Source: Vibrio penaeicida (GTDB lineage: Bacteria; Pseudomonadota; Gammaproteobacteria; Enterobacterales; Vibrionaceae). From it: DNA of 64,000 nucleotides. The position numbers and the translations under genes were made by a program. Positions 1 through 7,775 of this stretch are shown here, in pieces. The DNA is taken from positions 1 to 64,000 of the forward strand of contig NZ_JAUYVM010000016.1 in NCBI RefSeq assembly GCF_030689305.1, written 5' to 3'. Under the pieces are notes generated by a model. The model was not told the origin of the DNA. It saw nothing but the letters and a program-made list of their open reading frames with translations, and ran no database searches. Positions within the stretch are counted from its first letter, which is position 1; the number at the start of each line of letters is the position of its first letter.

Positions 1-71
1 GTAGTTCAGTTGGTTAGAATACCGGCCTGTCACGCCGGGGGTCGCGGGTTCGAGTCCCGTCCACTCCGCCA
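1..71 (+). tRNA. tRNA-Asp (GTC), 5' end outside window
   Basis: The sequence runs from the D-arm to the 3' CCA and has a GTC anticodon in the loop CTGTCAC, a TTCGAGTCC T-loop and an encoded CCA at 69-71. The first bases of the acceptor stem lie before the window. It decodes aspartate codons. It is followed 35 bases later by tRNA-Trp in the same direction, so both probably belong to one transcript that begins upstream. Confidence 0.95.
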
Positions 72-106
72 TTTATTCGAGTGTCGACTCATAAAATACG
101 AACTAC

Positions 107-183
<77 letters not shown>

Positions 184-190
184 TATTTGA

Positions 191-218
191 AAGCCTCGTC
201 GAAAGACGAGGCTTTTTT
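191..218 (+). terminator. Rho-independent terminator of the tRNA cluster
   Basis: Inverted repeat AAGCCTCGTC / GACGAGGCTT with a GAAA tetraloop, followed by a run of six T. It lies 8 bases after tRNA-Trp. Confidence 0.92.
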
Positions 219-671
219 GTATCTATTGATTTCTCAATTTTGGAAATTGCTAGCTGGGGCATAGCTCAATCCAATCAGCTTTCTCGCATACCTACTTCAT
301 TCTCTATGCTGTATACATAAACATGAGTCGATGGCAGAGTTTTTTTGTCTACTGCTTTATTTATCTGAATTGCCAATCGAGTTAAACCCATATACTTAGA
401 CATCTTGTTCATTAGACGATTGTGCTGTTAAGTAGTAATCCGTTTGAACTAAAAATGTTAAGAATCTAGATAATTTACATTTAGAATCTTATCAAATGTA
501 AAAGATAAGAAAGTTAATGAAAATTATTCCCATCTTTGATTTAATATTCGCCTTAACTGCTATACATCGATTTTGAATCTAGGCGACCTTATTAGATAGC
601 GTCTGAGTTTCAAAACGTTGTTCATTCATACCACATGTGCTTGGCGATACGGATTCGCCTGAGAATTACTA
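219..671. other. AT-rich intergenic region upstream of the TonB2-type operon
   Basis: About 450 bases without a convincing gene. It must hold the promoter of the operon starting at 672 and contains a good Fur-box match at 516-534. I see no tRNA, repeat or mobile-element sequence in it. The roughly 140 bases between the Fur box and the start codon would be a long leader if the promoter is at the Fur box. Confidence 0.6.
516..534 (+). promoter_or_regulatory. Putative Fur box
   Basis: The 19 bases AATGAAAATTATTCCCATC match the gammaproteobacterial Fur consensus AATGANAATNATTNTCATT at 14 of 16 defined positions. It is the best such match upstream of the TonB-type operon, a class of gene normally repressed by iron-loaded Fur. 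Binding is inferred from the motif and context only. Confidence 0.6.
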
Positions 672-1457
672 ATGAAAGAGATAGTTTCTAAAAGGGCAAA
701 AACTCTAGTTGTGATACTAGCAGCTATGGGAATTCCTAATTCTTTGTATGCTGATGACTTGGATATAGCCAGAGCAATTGAAAAGAAAACCAATAAGGTT
801 ATTCAAAACGCTCAATCGAATGTAGATGCAAATGTCGAGGCGTCATTTACTCTTCAATCCGAGATAGAGCAACTAGAAACTCAAATAGATAACTTAACTC
901 TTTATAGGGATCATTTAACTAAATTGGTCTCTAGTCAAAACTCTGAATTAGTTAGCTTGGAACAACAGCTAAATGATATTGAAGATACTCGCCAAGGTAT
1001 TGTTCCTCTCATGTATCGAATGATTGATGGGTTAGATTCCATTGTTAGTCAGGATGTTCCTTTGCGAAAAGTAACACGTCAGAAAAGATTGGAAGATATT
1101 AAACTCCTGATGGGACGGGCCGATATAGCCGAAGCTGAGAAATACAGAAGAATTCTTGAAGCCTACCAGATAGAAATAGATTATGGGACCAAGTTAGGGG
1201 CGTATCCAGCCGAAATTCAATTCGAAGGCAACACTCGTCAAGTTGAGCAACTGTATTTCGGTCGAGTGAGTCTTGTTGCAAGGAGTCTAGATCATAAGCA
1301 ATTTTGGGTATGGCGCCAAGAAAGTAAAACTTGGAATGAGCTATCTAAAGACAAAGGGTTGGAAGTAAACAAAGCTTTTGCCATGGCTGCAAAACAGCAG
1401 GCTCCTTCAGTGGTCACATTACCGCTTTCAATTAGCTCTATAGAGAAGGGACTGTAG
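672..1457 (+). CDS. DUF3450 family periplasmic protein of a TonB2-type system
   Basis: A 261-residue protein with an N-terminal signal peptide (hydrophobic residues about 11-27, cleavage near YADD) followed by a long helical, coiled-coil region at about residues 40-115 rich in Gln/Glu/Leu. This is the pattern of DUF3450, a family found in front of ttpC in Vibrio and other marine gammaproteobacteria. It is the first gene of a six-gene operon and ends one base before the ttpC start codon. Its molecular role is not established; because it is co-transcribed with the energy-transducing complex it is likely an accessory periplasmic part of it. The ribosome-binding site (CTGAG) is weak. Family assignment is confident, function is inference. 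Confidence 0.85.
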   Translation: MKEIVSKRAKTLVVILAAMGIPNSLYADDLDIARAIEKKTNKVIQNAQSNVDANVEASFTLQSEIEQLETQIDNLTLYRDHLTKLVSSQNSELVSLEQQLNDIEDTRQGIVPLMYRMIDGLDSIVSQDVPLRKVTRQKRLEDIKLLMGRADIAEAEKYRRILEAYQIEIDYGTKLGAYPAEIQFEGNTRQVEQLYFGRVSLVARSLDHKQFWVWRQESKTWNELSKDKGLEVNKAFAMAAKQQAPSVVTLPLSISSIEKGL

Positions 1458-1458
1458 T

Positions 1459-2790
1459 ATGAAATATGCTTTAAATACATTAGGTTTTATTGCTGCCATT
1501 GTTACGTTCTCTTCATTCGCTGAACAAAGCCTTTCCCAAATCGACAATAGTGCGAATAAGGTTTATCAAGTTGAACGTGTACACAATGCAACGCGTGTTC
1601 AGTTAACAAAAGAGCAAAAAATAGAATTGGCGAACAAGAAAGCGAAATTAGAAAAAGCGTTAGCCGAGCTAGAAAAAGAAAATACTCAACTTAGTGAGCA
1701 GTTTAGTGTTAATGAACAATTGCTTTCTGAAAAAGAGAAACAGCTGCAAATTGAAACAGGTAGCTTAGGTGAATTATTTGGTGTTGTAAGACAGTCTGCT
1801 AAAGAAGTAAAACAAGACTACCAAAATTCACTTATTACAGACGCCGACGAACAGTTGATTCTTGTGGAAAGAGTGATCAGTACAGATACACTACCTTCGT
1901 TAAAAATGCTGGAAGACTTTTGGTTATCAGCATCATTTAAAATTCAGGCGAGTGGACAATTAAGCAAGGTTACGGTTCCGTTTGTTAACGGAGACGGCAC
2001 ACATTCAGATCAAGCCGCTATTAGGTTAGGTGATATGGCTTTGATTTCAGAACTGGGTTACTTGAAGTGGGATTCAAAAAACAAGTTTTCAACAGCGTAT
2101 CAAGCACTTCCCAAAAATACCTCAACGAGTTCAGATGTAATTGCTGGTAACGATATTCTTTTAGACCCAACTCGTGGTTTGTTGCTTGAACAATATGCAA
2201 ACCAACCGAATTTAATACAACGAATTGAACAAGGTGGTGTGGTAGGAAAAATAATCATCGCGCTTTTAGCTTCTGGTTTATTGATAGCTTTGTTCCGAGG
2301 GACTGTTTTACTGATAACTCAAGCACGGATTTCTCAACAGCTTAAAAATCCAGAACAGCCAGGAAATAACCCTATGGGGAGAATTCTTCAGGCATTCGAT
2401 AACGAAAAACAGCAGTCAATCGATGCTATAGAGCTTCGATTACTCGAAAGAATACTTGATGAGCAGCATGGTCTAGAGAAAGGGCTTTCAATGCTTAAGT
2501 TGATGGCCGCACTAGCTCCAATGCTAGGTTTACTTGGTACAGTAACGGGTATGATTGAAACATTCCAAGTGATAACACAGTTTGGCAATAGTGATCCGAA
2601 AGTTATGGCGGGCGGGATCTCTATGGCACTGGTTACCACTGTGATGGGACTCGTTGCAGCGATGCCTCTACTACTTGCTCATAATTTCCTTTCAAGCAGA
2701 GCGGAAGCAATCAAAGGTACTCTCGAAAAGCAAGGCGTGAGTATCGTTGCTCAACGAGCAGAGTCTGAGCAAATGGCTGAGGCTGCTTAA
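1459..2790 (+). CDS. ttpC: TtpC-type MotA/TolQ/ExbB proton channel family protein
   Basis: A 443-residue protein with a signal peptide (residues 1-21), a periplasmic coiled-coil segment (about 45-115), a central globular part, a membrane segment near 265-285 (IIIALLASGLLIALF) and a C-terminal ExbB/TolQ-like domain at about 300-435 containing the PMLGLLGTVTGMI signature. TtpC is the fourth component that distinguishes Vibrio TonB2 systems from TonB1; it is needed there for iron-siderophore transport. Its C-terminal half is clearly paralogous to the next gene product, with LGLLGTVTGMI and the GISMA segment shared. The start codon follows the upstream stop by one base, which argues for translational coupling. 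The gene name rests on architecture and context, not on an alignment. Confidence 0.88.
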   Translation: MKYALNTLGFIAAIVTFSSFAEQSLSQIDNSANKVYQVERVHNATRVQLTKEQKIELANKKAKLEKALAELEKENTQLSEQFSVNEQLLSEKEKQLQIETGSLGELFGVVRQSAKEVKQDYQNSLITDADEQLILVERVISTDTLPSLKMLEDFWLSASFKIQASGQLSKVTVPFVNGDGTHSDQAAIRLGDMALISELGYLKWDSKNKFSTAYQALPKNTSTSSDVIAGNDILLDPTRGLLLEQYANQPNLIQRIEQGGVVGKIIIALLASGLLIALFRGTVLLITQARISQQLKNPEQPGNNPMGRILQAFDNEKQQSIDAIELRLLERILDEQHGLEKGLSMLKLMAALAPMLGLLGTVTGMIETFQVITQFGNSDPKVMAGGISMALVTTVMGLVAAMPLLLAHNFLSSRAEAIKGTLEKQGVSIVAQRAESEQMAEAA

Positions 2791-2791
2791 A

Positions 2792-3337
2792 ATGATCGAA
2801 AACTTAGCACTGGTTTACCAGCAAACAGAAATCAATACATTGGCTGAGTTTATGGCGAAAGGTGGACAAGTACTCTGGTGGTTGGCTGGCGTAGTTTTTT
2901 TATGCTGGTTGTTGATTGTTGAACGTATTATTTTCTTTAGCTTTAGTTTTGGGAAGCAAAAGAGAAGCTGGATTGAAGCGTGGAAAAGGCGTGAAGACCA
3001 TCAGTCGTGGTATGCATTAGCACAAAAAAATGGTGTGATGCAGAAAGCCAATTTACAGCTGAATCAGCATTTAGATTTTATTAAGGCTCTTGTTAGTTTA
3101 TGCCCTATGTTGGGATTACTCGGCACCGTAACAGGAATGATCGCTGTCTTTGATTTAATGGCACTGGCTGGTAGCAGTGAACCAAAATTAATGGCATCCG
3201 GTATATCGATGGCTACCCTGCCAACTATGGCAGGTATGGTCGCAGCATTAGCGGGTATGTTTGCCCACTCAAGGCTTGTAAAAATGGCAAATAAAAAAGC
3301 ACTGAAACTCGAACAACAGTTAAGGAGTGGCGAATGA
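2792..3337 (+). CDS. exbB: ExbB-type biopolymer transport proton channel subunit
   Basis: A 181-residue inner-membrane protein from the chosen ATG, which lies one base after the ttpC stop and has GAGG about nine bases upstream; a longer reading frame from 2747 would overlap ttpC and is less likely. Membrane segments are at about residues 26-46, 100-125 and 135-160, with the family signature CPMLGLLGTVTGMIAVF. Together with ExbD it forms the proton-driven motor that energises TonB. It sits in the order ttpC-exbB-exbD-tonB typical of the Vibrio TonB2 cluster, and its last four bases overlap the exbD start. Confidence 0.93.
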   Translation: MIENLALVYQQTEINTLAEFMAKGGQVLWWLAGVVFLCWLLIVERIIFFSFSFGKQKRSWIEAWKRREDHQSWYALAQKNGVMQKANLQLNQHLDFIKALVSLCPMLGLLGTVTGMIAVFDLMALAGSSEPKLMASGISMATLPTMAGMVAALAGMFAHSRLVKMANKKALKLEQQLRSGE

Positions 3338-3741
3338 GGTTAGTTCGTCCAACAAAAGCAAAGGAAGACGCAACGGTCGACTTGACGTCCATGCTGGATA
3401 TTGTATTTATCATGCTTATATTTTTCATCGTGACTAGTTCGTTTGTGAAAGAGTCTGGTGTTGAAGTTAATCGCCCGCAAGCGGCTCACGCAAGTAGCCA
3501 GAAAGACGCTGGGATATTTATCGCTATTACGGCTTCTAATGATGTTTACATCGATAAGCGAAGAGTGGACGTTGAACGAGTTCAAGCTGTTTTGGAAACA
3601 GTTCTACTTGATAAGCCAGATGCCAGCTTAGTTATTCAGGCAGATAAGCATTCATACAATGGCACAGTTGTTGAAGTGATGGATGCTGCGAAGGGGGCTG
3701 GTGTCGATAAGATCGCGCTGGCTACCGAAGACAAAAGGTAA
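3334..3741 (+). CDS. exbD: ExbD-type biopolymer transport protein
   Basis: A 135-residue protein with a short cytoplasmic N-terminus, one membrane helix (about residues 20-38) and a periplasmic domain. The helix carries the conserved DLTSMLDIVFIML motif; Asp22 is the counterpart of the proton-carrying aspartate of ExbD/TolR proteins. The start ATG overlaps the exbB stop by four bases (ATGA), so translation is likely coupled. It would work with ExbB and TtpC to drive the TonB protein encoded next. Confidence 0.95.
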   Translation: MRLVRPTKAKEDATVDLTSMLDIVFIMLIFFIVTSSFVKESGVEVNRPQAAHASSQKDAGIFIAITASNDVYIDKRRVDVERVQAVLETVLLDKPDASLVIQADKHSYNGTVVEVMDAAKGAGVDKIALATEDKR

Positions 3742-3750
3742 GTATGTTTC

Positions 3751-4365
3751 ATGAAAAGATTGTTACTTGCCTTACCGTTAGCGCTTGTTATTGCTTCTTC
3801 GTTATTCTATTTCATGGCTTGGATGGTCAGTAGCCAAAAAGGGAAGATTGAAGAGTCAAAACCAGCGGTAATGTTTGATTTGGTAATGCAAGAACCTGAA
3901 GCAAATGTTCAGCGCCGACAGAGGCAATTACCAGATCCACCGAAGTTGCCGGATCAACCGAAACCATTGCCAACTTCAACCCCTAATGTAACTCAAACGC
4001 AGATGCCTCAAATGTTGTCGGCACCTAAATTGGCTTTGGCTAGCTTAGGCGTTGCGATTTCTATGCCTTCTCTCGATGGGATTGGTCAAGACCAACAAGC
4101 TTTACCTCTCTATCGTGTTGAACCTAGATACCCGCCTAGAGCTCAAAAACGTCGTATGGAAGGGTATGTCATATTGAGCTTCACAATTGATGAACAAGGC
4201 CGTCCAGAAGATATTAATTTATTAGAAGTTCATCCAAACAAAATTTTTGTTCGTGAAGCTATGAATGCACTTAAGCGTTGGAAGTATCAGCCAAAACTTG
4301 AGGGTGGCAAAGCGGTTAAGCAGTTGAACCAAAGAGTGAAGATAGAATTTAAAATGAGCAAATAA
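3751..4365 (+). CDS. tonB: TonB family energy-transducing protein (TonB2-like)
   Basis: A 204-residue protein with an N-terminal membrane anchor (residues 4-25), a short proline-rich linker (about 60-80, with PDPPKLPDQPKPLP) and a C-terminal TonB domain (about 120-204) including YPPRAQKRRMEGYVILSF and the ALKRWKYQP segment. It contacts TonB boxes of outer-membrane receptors and transfers energy from the ExbB/ExbD motor. The short linker, compared with E. coli TonB (239 residues), is typical of Vibrio TonB2/TonB3. I cannot tell TonB2 from TonB3 by sequence alone. Confidence 0.93.
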   Translation: MKRLLLALPLALVIASSLFYFMAWMVSSQKGKIEESKPAVMFDLVMQEPEANVQRRQRQLPDPPKLPDQPKPLPTSTPNVTQTQMPQMLSAPKLALASLGVAISMPSLDGIGQDQQALPLYRVEPRYPPRAQKRRMEGYVILSFTIDEQGRPEDINLLEVHPNKIFVREAMNALKRWKYQPKLEGGKAVKQLNQRVKIEFKMSK

Positions 4366-4367
4366 CT

Positions 4368-5573
4368 ATGAATCGAATTTTTTCAATACTGTTAGGTGTT
4401 CTGCTAATTGTTACGAACATGAATGTTCACGCGAACAAGTTATCTAGCTACGCGGGGAAAAAACTGCACAAAGCCAGTCAGTTACAGCAGGAAGATAAGC
4501 TAGATGAAGCCATCTCTCTGATGGAAAACATGGATTTGAAGTCTGACTATGACAAAGCATTCGCCAATAGAATTTTAGGTGTTTATTACTGGCAGTCTGA
4601 AAAGGCAAGCAAAGCAATCGTAGCCCTGAATAAGTCCGTTGATGTAAAAGCACTGCAACCTAAAGAACAATGGAAAACAAGGCAAATGCTCGCCGACATA
4701 CAGTTCTCCGAGCAGAAATTTAATGACGCTAATAGAAACTATCTAATACTTTTAAAAAATGATTATCCTACCTCTGACAGTAACGAGAAAAATCAGTTAG
4801 CTAAAGATAAAAACGATATTCAGCTTCGTATGTCTATGGCTTATTATCAGCAGCAAAATTGGACGTCATCACTAAGCCGAATAAAGCGCTATCAACCTCG
4901 TGATACTAAGGAAACGCTACAAGCACTTAAAATTCGAGTTATATCTGAACTTCAGCTAGAAAAATGGAAAGATGCTGAAAAAACCGTTGGTAGGATAATT
5001 CGATTCGAACCCAATCAAAAATCGTGGTGGCAGCAACTTATTTCTACCCAACTTCAGCAAGGAAAACAACGCAGTGCTTTGGAAAGTTATGCGTTAAGTA
5101 AACTTCAAGGAATACAACTAACGCAGAGCGAGTATGTTGTTTTGGCGCAGCTTTATGGGCAGCATAGAATGCCAGAGAAAGCTGCACGCATACTTAAAGA
5201 GATGTTTAATCAATATCCTAAATCCCAAAGCGAAAAACATTTGAAGCTGCAGGCAAATTATTGGCAAATAGCGAAAGAATGGAATAAAGCGATTAGTGGA
5301 TGGCATCGAGTAGCCAGTATAAATCCTAAATACCATTGGCGCCTTGCACAACTTTTGATTCAACAATCCCGCTACAAACAAGCGTTGGGAATAATTGATA
5401 AAGCTAAACCCTACGCAAATCGAAATGATTTCTCTATGGCAAAGATACGGCTGTTGTACAAACTGAATCGATATCAAGATGCGTTAGCTGAAGCTAAAAG
5501 GCTGGATGAAAAGGTTCCATCCAGTGCCGCTAAGGGGTGGGTAAGCTACCTAAGCAATAAGGTTTCTTCCTAA
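4368..5573 (+). CDS. TPR-repeat protein of the TonB2-type operon
   Basis: A 401-residue protein with a signal peptide (residues 1-22, cleavage near VHA-NK) and helical repeats through most of its length, for example near residues 35-105, 205-240 and 320-390, resembling tetratricopeptide repeats. It starts two bases after the tonB stop and closes the operon. A TPR protein at this position is a regular companion of Vibrio TonB2 clusters; it is presumed to scaffold periplasmic protein contacts, but no exact function can be read from the sequence. Confidence 0.85.
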   Translation: MNRIFSILLGVLLIVTNMNVHANKLSSYAGKKLHKASQLQQEDKLDEAISLMENMDLKSDYDKAFANRILGVYYWQSEKASKAIVALNKSVDVKALQPKEQWKTRQMLADIQFSEQKFNDANRNYLILLKNDYPTSDSNEKNQLAKDKNDIQLRMSMAYYQQQNWTSSLSRIKRYQPRDTKETLQALKIRVISELQLEKWKDAEKTVGRIIRFEPNQKSWWQQLISTQLQQGKQRSALESYALSKLQGIQLTQSEYVVLAQLYGQHRMPEKAARILKEMFNQYPKSQSEKHLKLQANYWQIAKEWNKAISGWHRVASINPKYHWRLAQLLIQQSRYKQALGIIDKAKPYANRNDFSMAKIRLLYKLNRYQDALAEAKRLDEKVPSSAAKGWVSYLSNKVSS

Positions 5574-5627
5574 CAAACTTTACTAAGCGTGATATGCTTT
5601 CGCTCAAATTACAAAAGGAAGCATGTC

Positions 5628-5960
5628 ATGCCACATCTGCGTTTTAGGGCTGTAGAGCCTCAAACAGTCCAATCTTTGTCAGAAACACTGATAGAAGATC
5701 TTCAGCCTTTAATGGATTGCCCAAAAGAAGACTTCACATTTGAGTACATCTATACCACATTTTTCCACAGTGGGAATGTCGACCCAGCCTATCCATTTGT
5801 GGAGGTATTGTGGTTTGACCGAGGTCAGGACATTCAAGATAAGGTGGCTATGTTATTAACAGATGAAGTCCGTAAGGTTGTAGGGAAGGAAGTGGACGTT
5901 GCTGTCATATTTACAGCACTGTCTGCGACTCAATACTATGACAATGGTAAGCATTATTAA
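5628..5960 (+). CDS. DUF1904 family protein
   Basis: A 110-residue cytoplasmic protein. The ATG at 5628 was chosen because AAAAGGAA lies eight bases upstream and the protein then begins MPHLRFRAVE as in the DUF1904 family; an upstream in-frame start at 5589 has no ribosome-binding site. No signal peptide or membrane segment. DUF1904 proteins have a tautomerase-like size and fold expectation, but no activity is established, and the residue after Met is Pro as in tautomerases; that parallel is only a hint. It is monocistronic, closed by a strong bidirectional hairpin. Confidence 0.85.
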   Translation: MPHLRFRAVEPQTVQSLSETLIEDLQPLMDCPKEDFTFEYIYTTFFHSGNVDPAYPFVEVLWFDRGQDIQDKVAMLLTDEVRKVVGKEVDVAVIFTALSATQYYDNGKHY

Positions 5961-5975
5961 TGCTCGAACGAATTG

Positions 5976-6007
5976 AAAAAGTCCTGGGAATTCCCAGGAC
6001 TTTTTTT
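5976..6007. terminator. Bidirectional terminator between convergent genes
   Basis: A perfect 20-base palindrome GTCCTGGGAATTCCCAGGAC at 5981-6000, flanked by AAAAA on the left and TTTTTTT on the right, so it can end transcription from both directions. It separates the DUF1904 gene from the yfhL stop codon. Confidence 0.93.
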
Positions 6008-6260
6008 ATGCTAGACCTTGAATAATGACAAACTTTTCTAACAGCTGTTCATCAGTCTCAATATTATTGGGATCCGTGATGATACATTTTGTTATTGGAC
6101 ATACCGACTGACAAGTCGGCTTCTCATAATGACCTTTGCACTCAGTGCATAAATTTGGGTCAATTTCGTAAATGCTGTCTCCCATTGTAATTGCTCCATT
6201 TGGGCACTCGGGATCGCACATGTCGCAATTGATGCAGCTGTCTTTAATCAGCAGTGCCAT
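6006..6260 (-). CDS. yfhL: YfhL family 4Fe-4S dicluster ferredoxin
   Basis: An 84-residue protein with two cluster-binding sets: Cys9, Cys12, Cys15, Cys19 and Cys38, Cys41, Cys50, Cys54, plus Cys59, the Allochromatium-type pattern with an insertion between the second and third ligands of the second cluster. It carries electrons in the cytoplasm. Here it lies three bases downstream of trhP on the same strand, so the two are surely co-transcribed; in E. coli the two genes are far apart. This suggests it is an electron donor for, or works with, the Fe-S protein TrhP (inference). Confidence 0.95.
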   Translation of the reverse strand: MALLIKDSCINCDMCDPECPNGAITMGDSIYEIDPNLCTECKGHYEKPTCQSVCPITKCIITDPNNIETDEQLLEKFVIIQGLA

Positions 6261-6263
6261 TTC

Positions 6264-7649
6264 TTACTTACCTGTAGCGTTACGTGTATCCTGCCCTGGG
6301 TTTAGGTTACGCATAAGTAGACCATAACTAAGATCCATATCTTCAGGCACTGGGATAAATACAAAGTGACCGTTGCCTTTTGCATCGTCTACTGGCTGAG
6401 ATTTTCTATTCTCCATCGCTTCAAGCGTAAATATTACATTGCCATTTGGTGTCATAAGTTCAAGGCTATCACCTAAAAGAAACTTATTTTTCACCTCAAC
6501 TTCAGCAAGATCGCCACGTCTCTTACCCGTAAATTCACCTACAAACTGCTGTGAATCGGATATAGAGTAGCCATAATCGTAGTTTTGGTAAGCATCATGA
6601 GTATGACGGCGAAGGAACCCTTCGGTGTAACCTCTGTGAGCGAGGCTTTCCAATGTCCCCATTAAAGACTCATCAAATGGCTTGCCTGCGACGGCATCAT
6701 CGATGGCTTTACGATACACCTGCGCAGTACGAGCGCAGTAGTAAAATGATTTGGTACGCCCTTCAATTTTAAGAGAGTGAACCCCCATTTTCGTGAGGCG
6801 ATCAACATGCTGAATAGCTCGAAGATCTTTCGAGTTCATGATGTAAGTACCGTGCTCATCTTCAAACGCAGCCATTTTTTCTTCTGGACGGTGGCTCTCA
6901 GAGAGTAAAACAACTTCATCGGTCGGCTTACCAAGACCAAGCGTGTTGTCTGGTCGCTCGTCTTTAACTTCGATGGATTGAACTTCAGCAGGGTCAAATT
7001 TCTCTACAATCTGACCGGATTCGTCTTCTTTGCCCTTTTCTACATTGTATTCCCAGCGGCATGCATTTGTGCACGTGCCTTGGTTTGGGTCGCGTTTATT
7101 CATGTACCCAGAAAGAAGGCAGCGACCAGAATATGCCATACATAAGGCACCATGTACGAATACTTCTAATTCTGTTTCCGGGCAATGTTCACGAATCTCT
7201 TCAATCTCTTCTAACGACAACTCACGGGATACGATCACGCGCTCAATGCCATTGGCTGCCCAAAACTTAACCGTTGCCCAGTTAACAGCATTAGCTTGAA
7301 CGGAAAGATGGATTGGCATGTCTGGAAACGCTTCACGAACCATCATGATAAGTCCAGGATCAGACATAATCAGCGCATCTGGACCCATTTCTACAACAGG
7401 TTTGAGATCGCGGATAAAGGTTTTTAGCTTTGAGTTATGCGGTTGAATATTACAAACCACATAAAGCTTTTTACCTTGAGCATGAGCTTCATCGATACCT
7501 ATTTTTAGGTTTTCATGATTGAATTCGTTATTGCGAACGCGAAGGCTATAGCGAGGTTGACCTGCGTAGACCGCATCGGCGCCATAGGCAAATGCGTAGC
7601 GCATATTTTTAAGGCTTCCGGCCGGCGACAGTAATTCTGGTTTGAACAT
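6264..7649 (-). CDS. trhP: TrhP (YegQ), U32-peptidase-family tRNA 5-hydroxyuridine synthesis protein
   Basis: A 461-residue protein, close to E. coli YegQ (453). It begins MFKPELLSPAGS and contains the U32 signature around residues 162-180 (EVFVHGALC, then C177) with cysteines 170, 177, 193 and 197 placed to bind an Fe-S cluster, as in other U32 proteins such as RlhA and UbiU. TrhP makes 5-hydroxyuridine at position 34 of tRNAs using prephenate as precursor in E. coli. The U32 C-terminal domain follows after about residue 370. Older annotations call it a collagenase-like protease; no protease activity is expected. It is followed by yfhL. Confidence 0.93.
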   Translation of the reverse strand: MFKPELLSPAGSLKNMRYAFAYGADAVYAGQPRYSLRVRNNEFNHENLKIGIDEAHAQGKKLYVVCNIQPHNSKLKTFIRDLKPVVEMGPDALIMSDPGLIMMVREAFPDMPIHLSVQANAVNWATVKFWAANGIERVIVSRELSLEEIEEIREHCPETELEVFVHGALCMAYSGRCLLSGYMNKRDPNQGTCTNACRWEYNVEKGKEDESGQIVEKFDPAEVQSIEVKDERPDNTLGLGKPTDEVVLLSESHRPEEKMAAFEDEHGTYIMNSKDLRAIQHVDRLTKMGVHSLKIEGRTKSFYYCARTAQVYRKAIDDAVAGKPFDESLMGTLESLAHRGYTEGFLRRHTHDAYQNYDYGYSISDSQQFVGEFTGKRRGDLAEVEVKNKFLLGDSLELMTPNGNVIFTLEAMENRKSQPVDDAKGNGHFVFIPVPEDMDLSYGLLMRNLNPGQDTRNATGK

Positions 7650-7684
7650 TGCTTCTTCTTCTCTATTTCTGATTTCAAGTCAGA

Positions 7685-7707
7685 CCGATGCCACCCAGTG
7701 GCATCGG
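7685..7707. repeat. Perfect 10-bp inverted repeat upstream of trhP
   Basis: CCGATGCCAC / GTGGCATCGG with a three-base loop CCA. No T-run follows on either strand, so it is not a standard terminator. It lies 36 bases upstream of the trhP start and could be an operator or a leader hairpin; the function is unknown. Confidence 0.5.
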
Positions 7708-7775
7708 AGGGCGCAAATTTTACGCTTTCTGGAAGCTTCTTACCAGTAAATTTGTAAGGGTTATTACCATGGACC

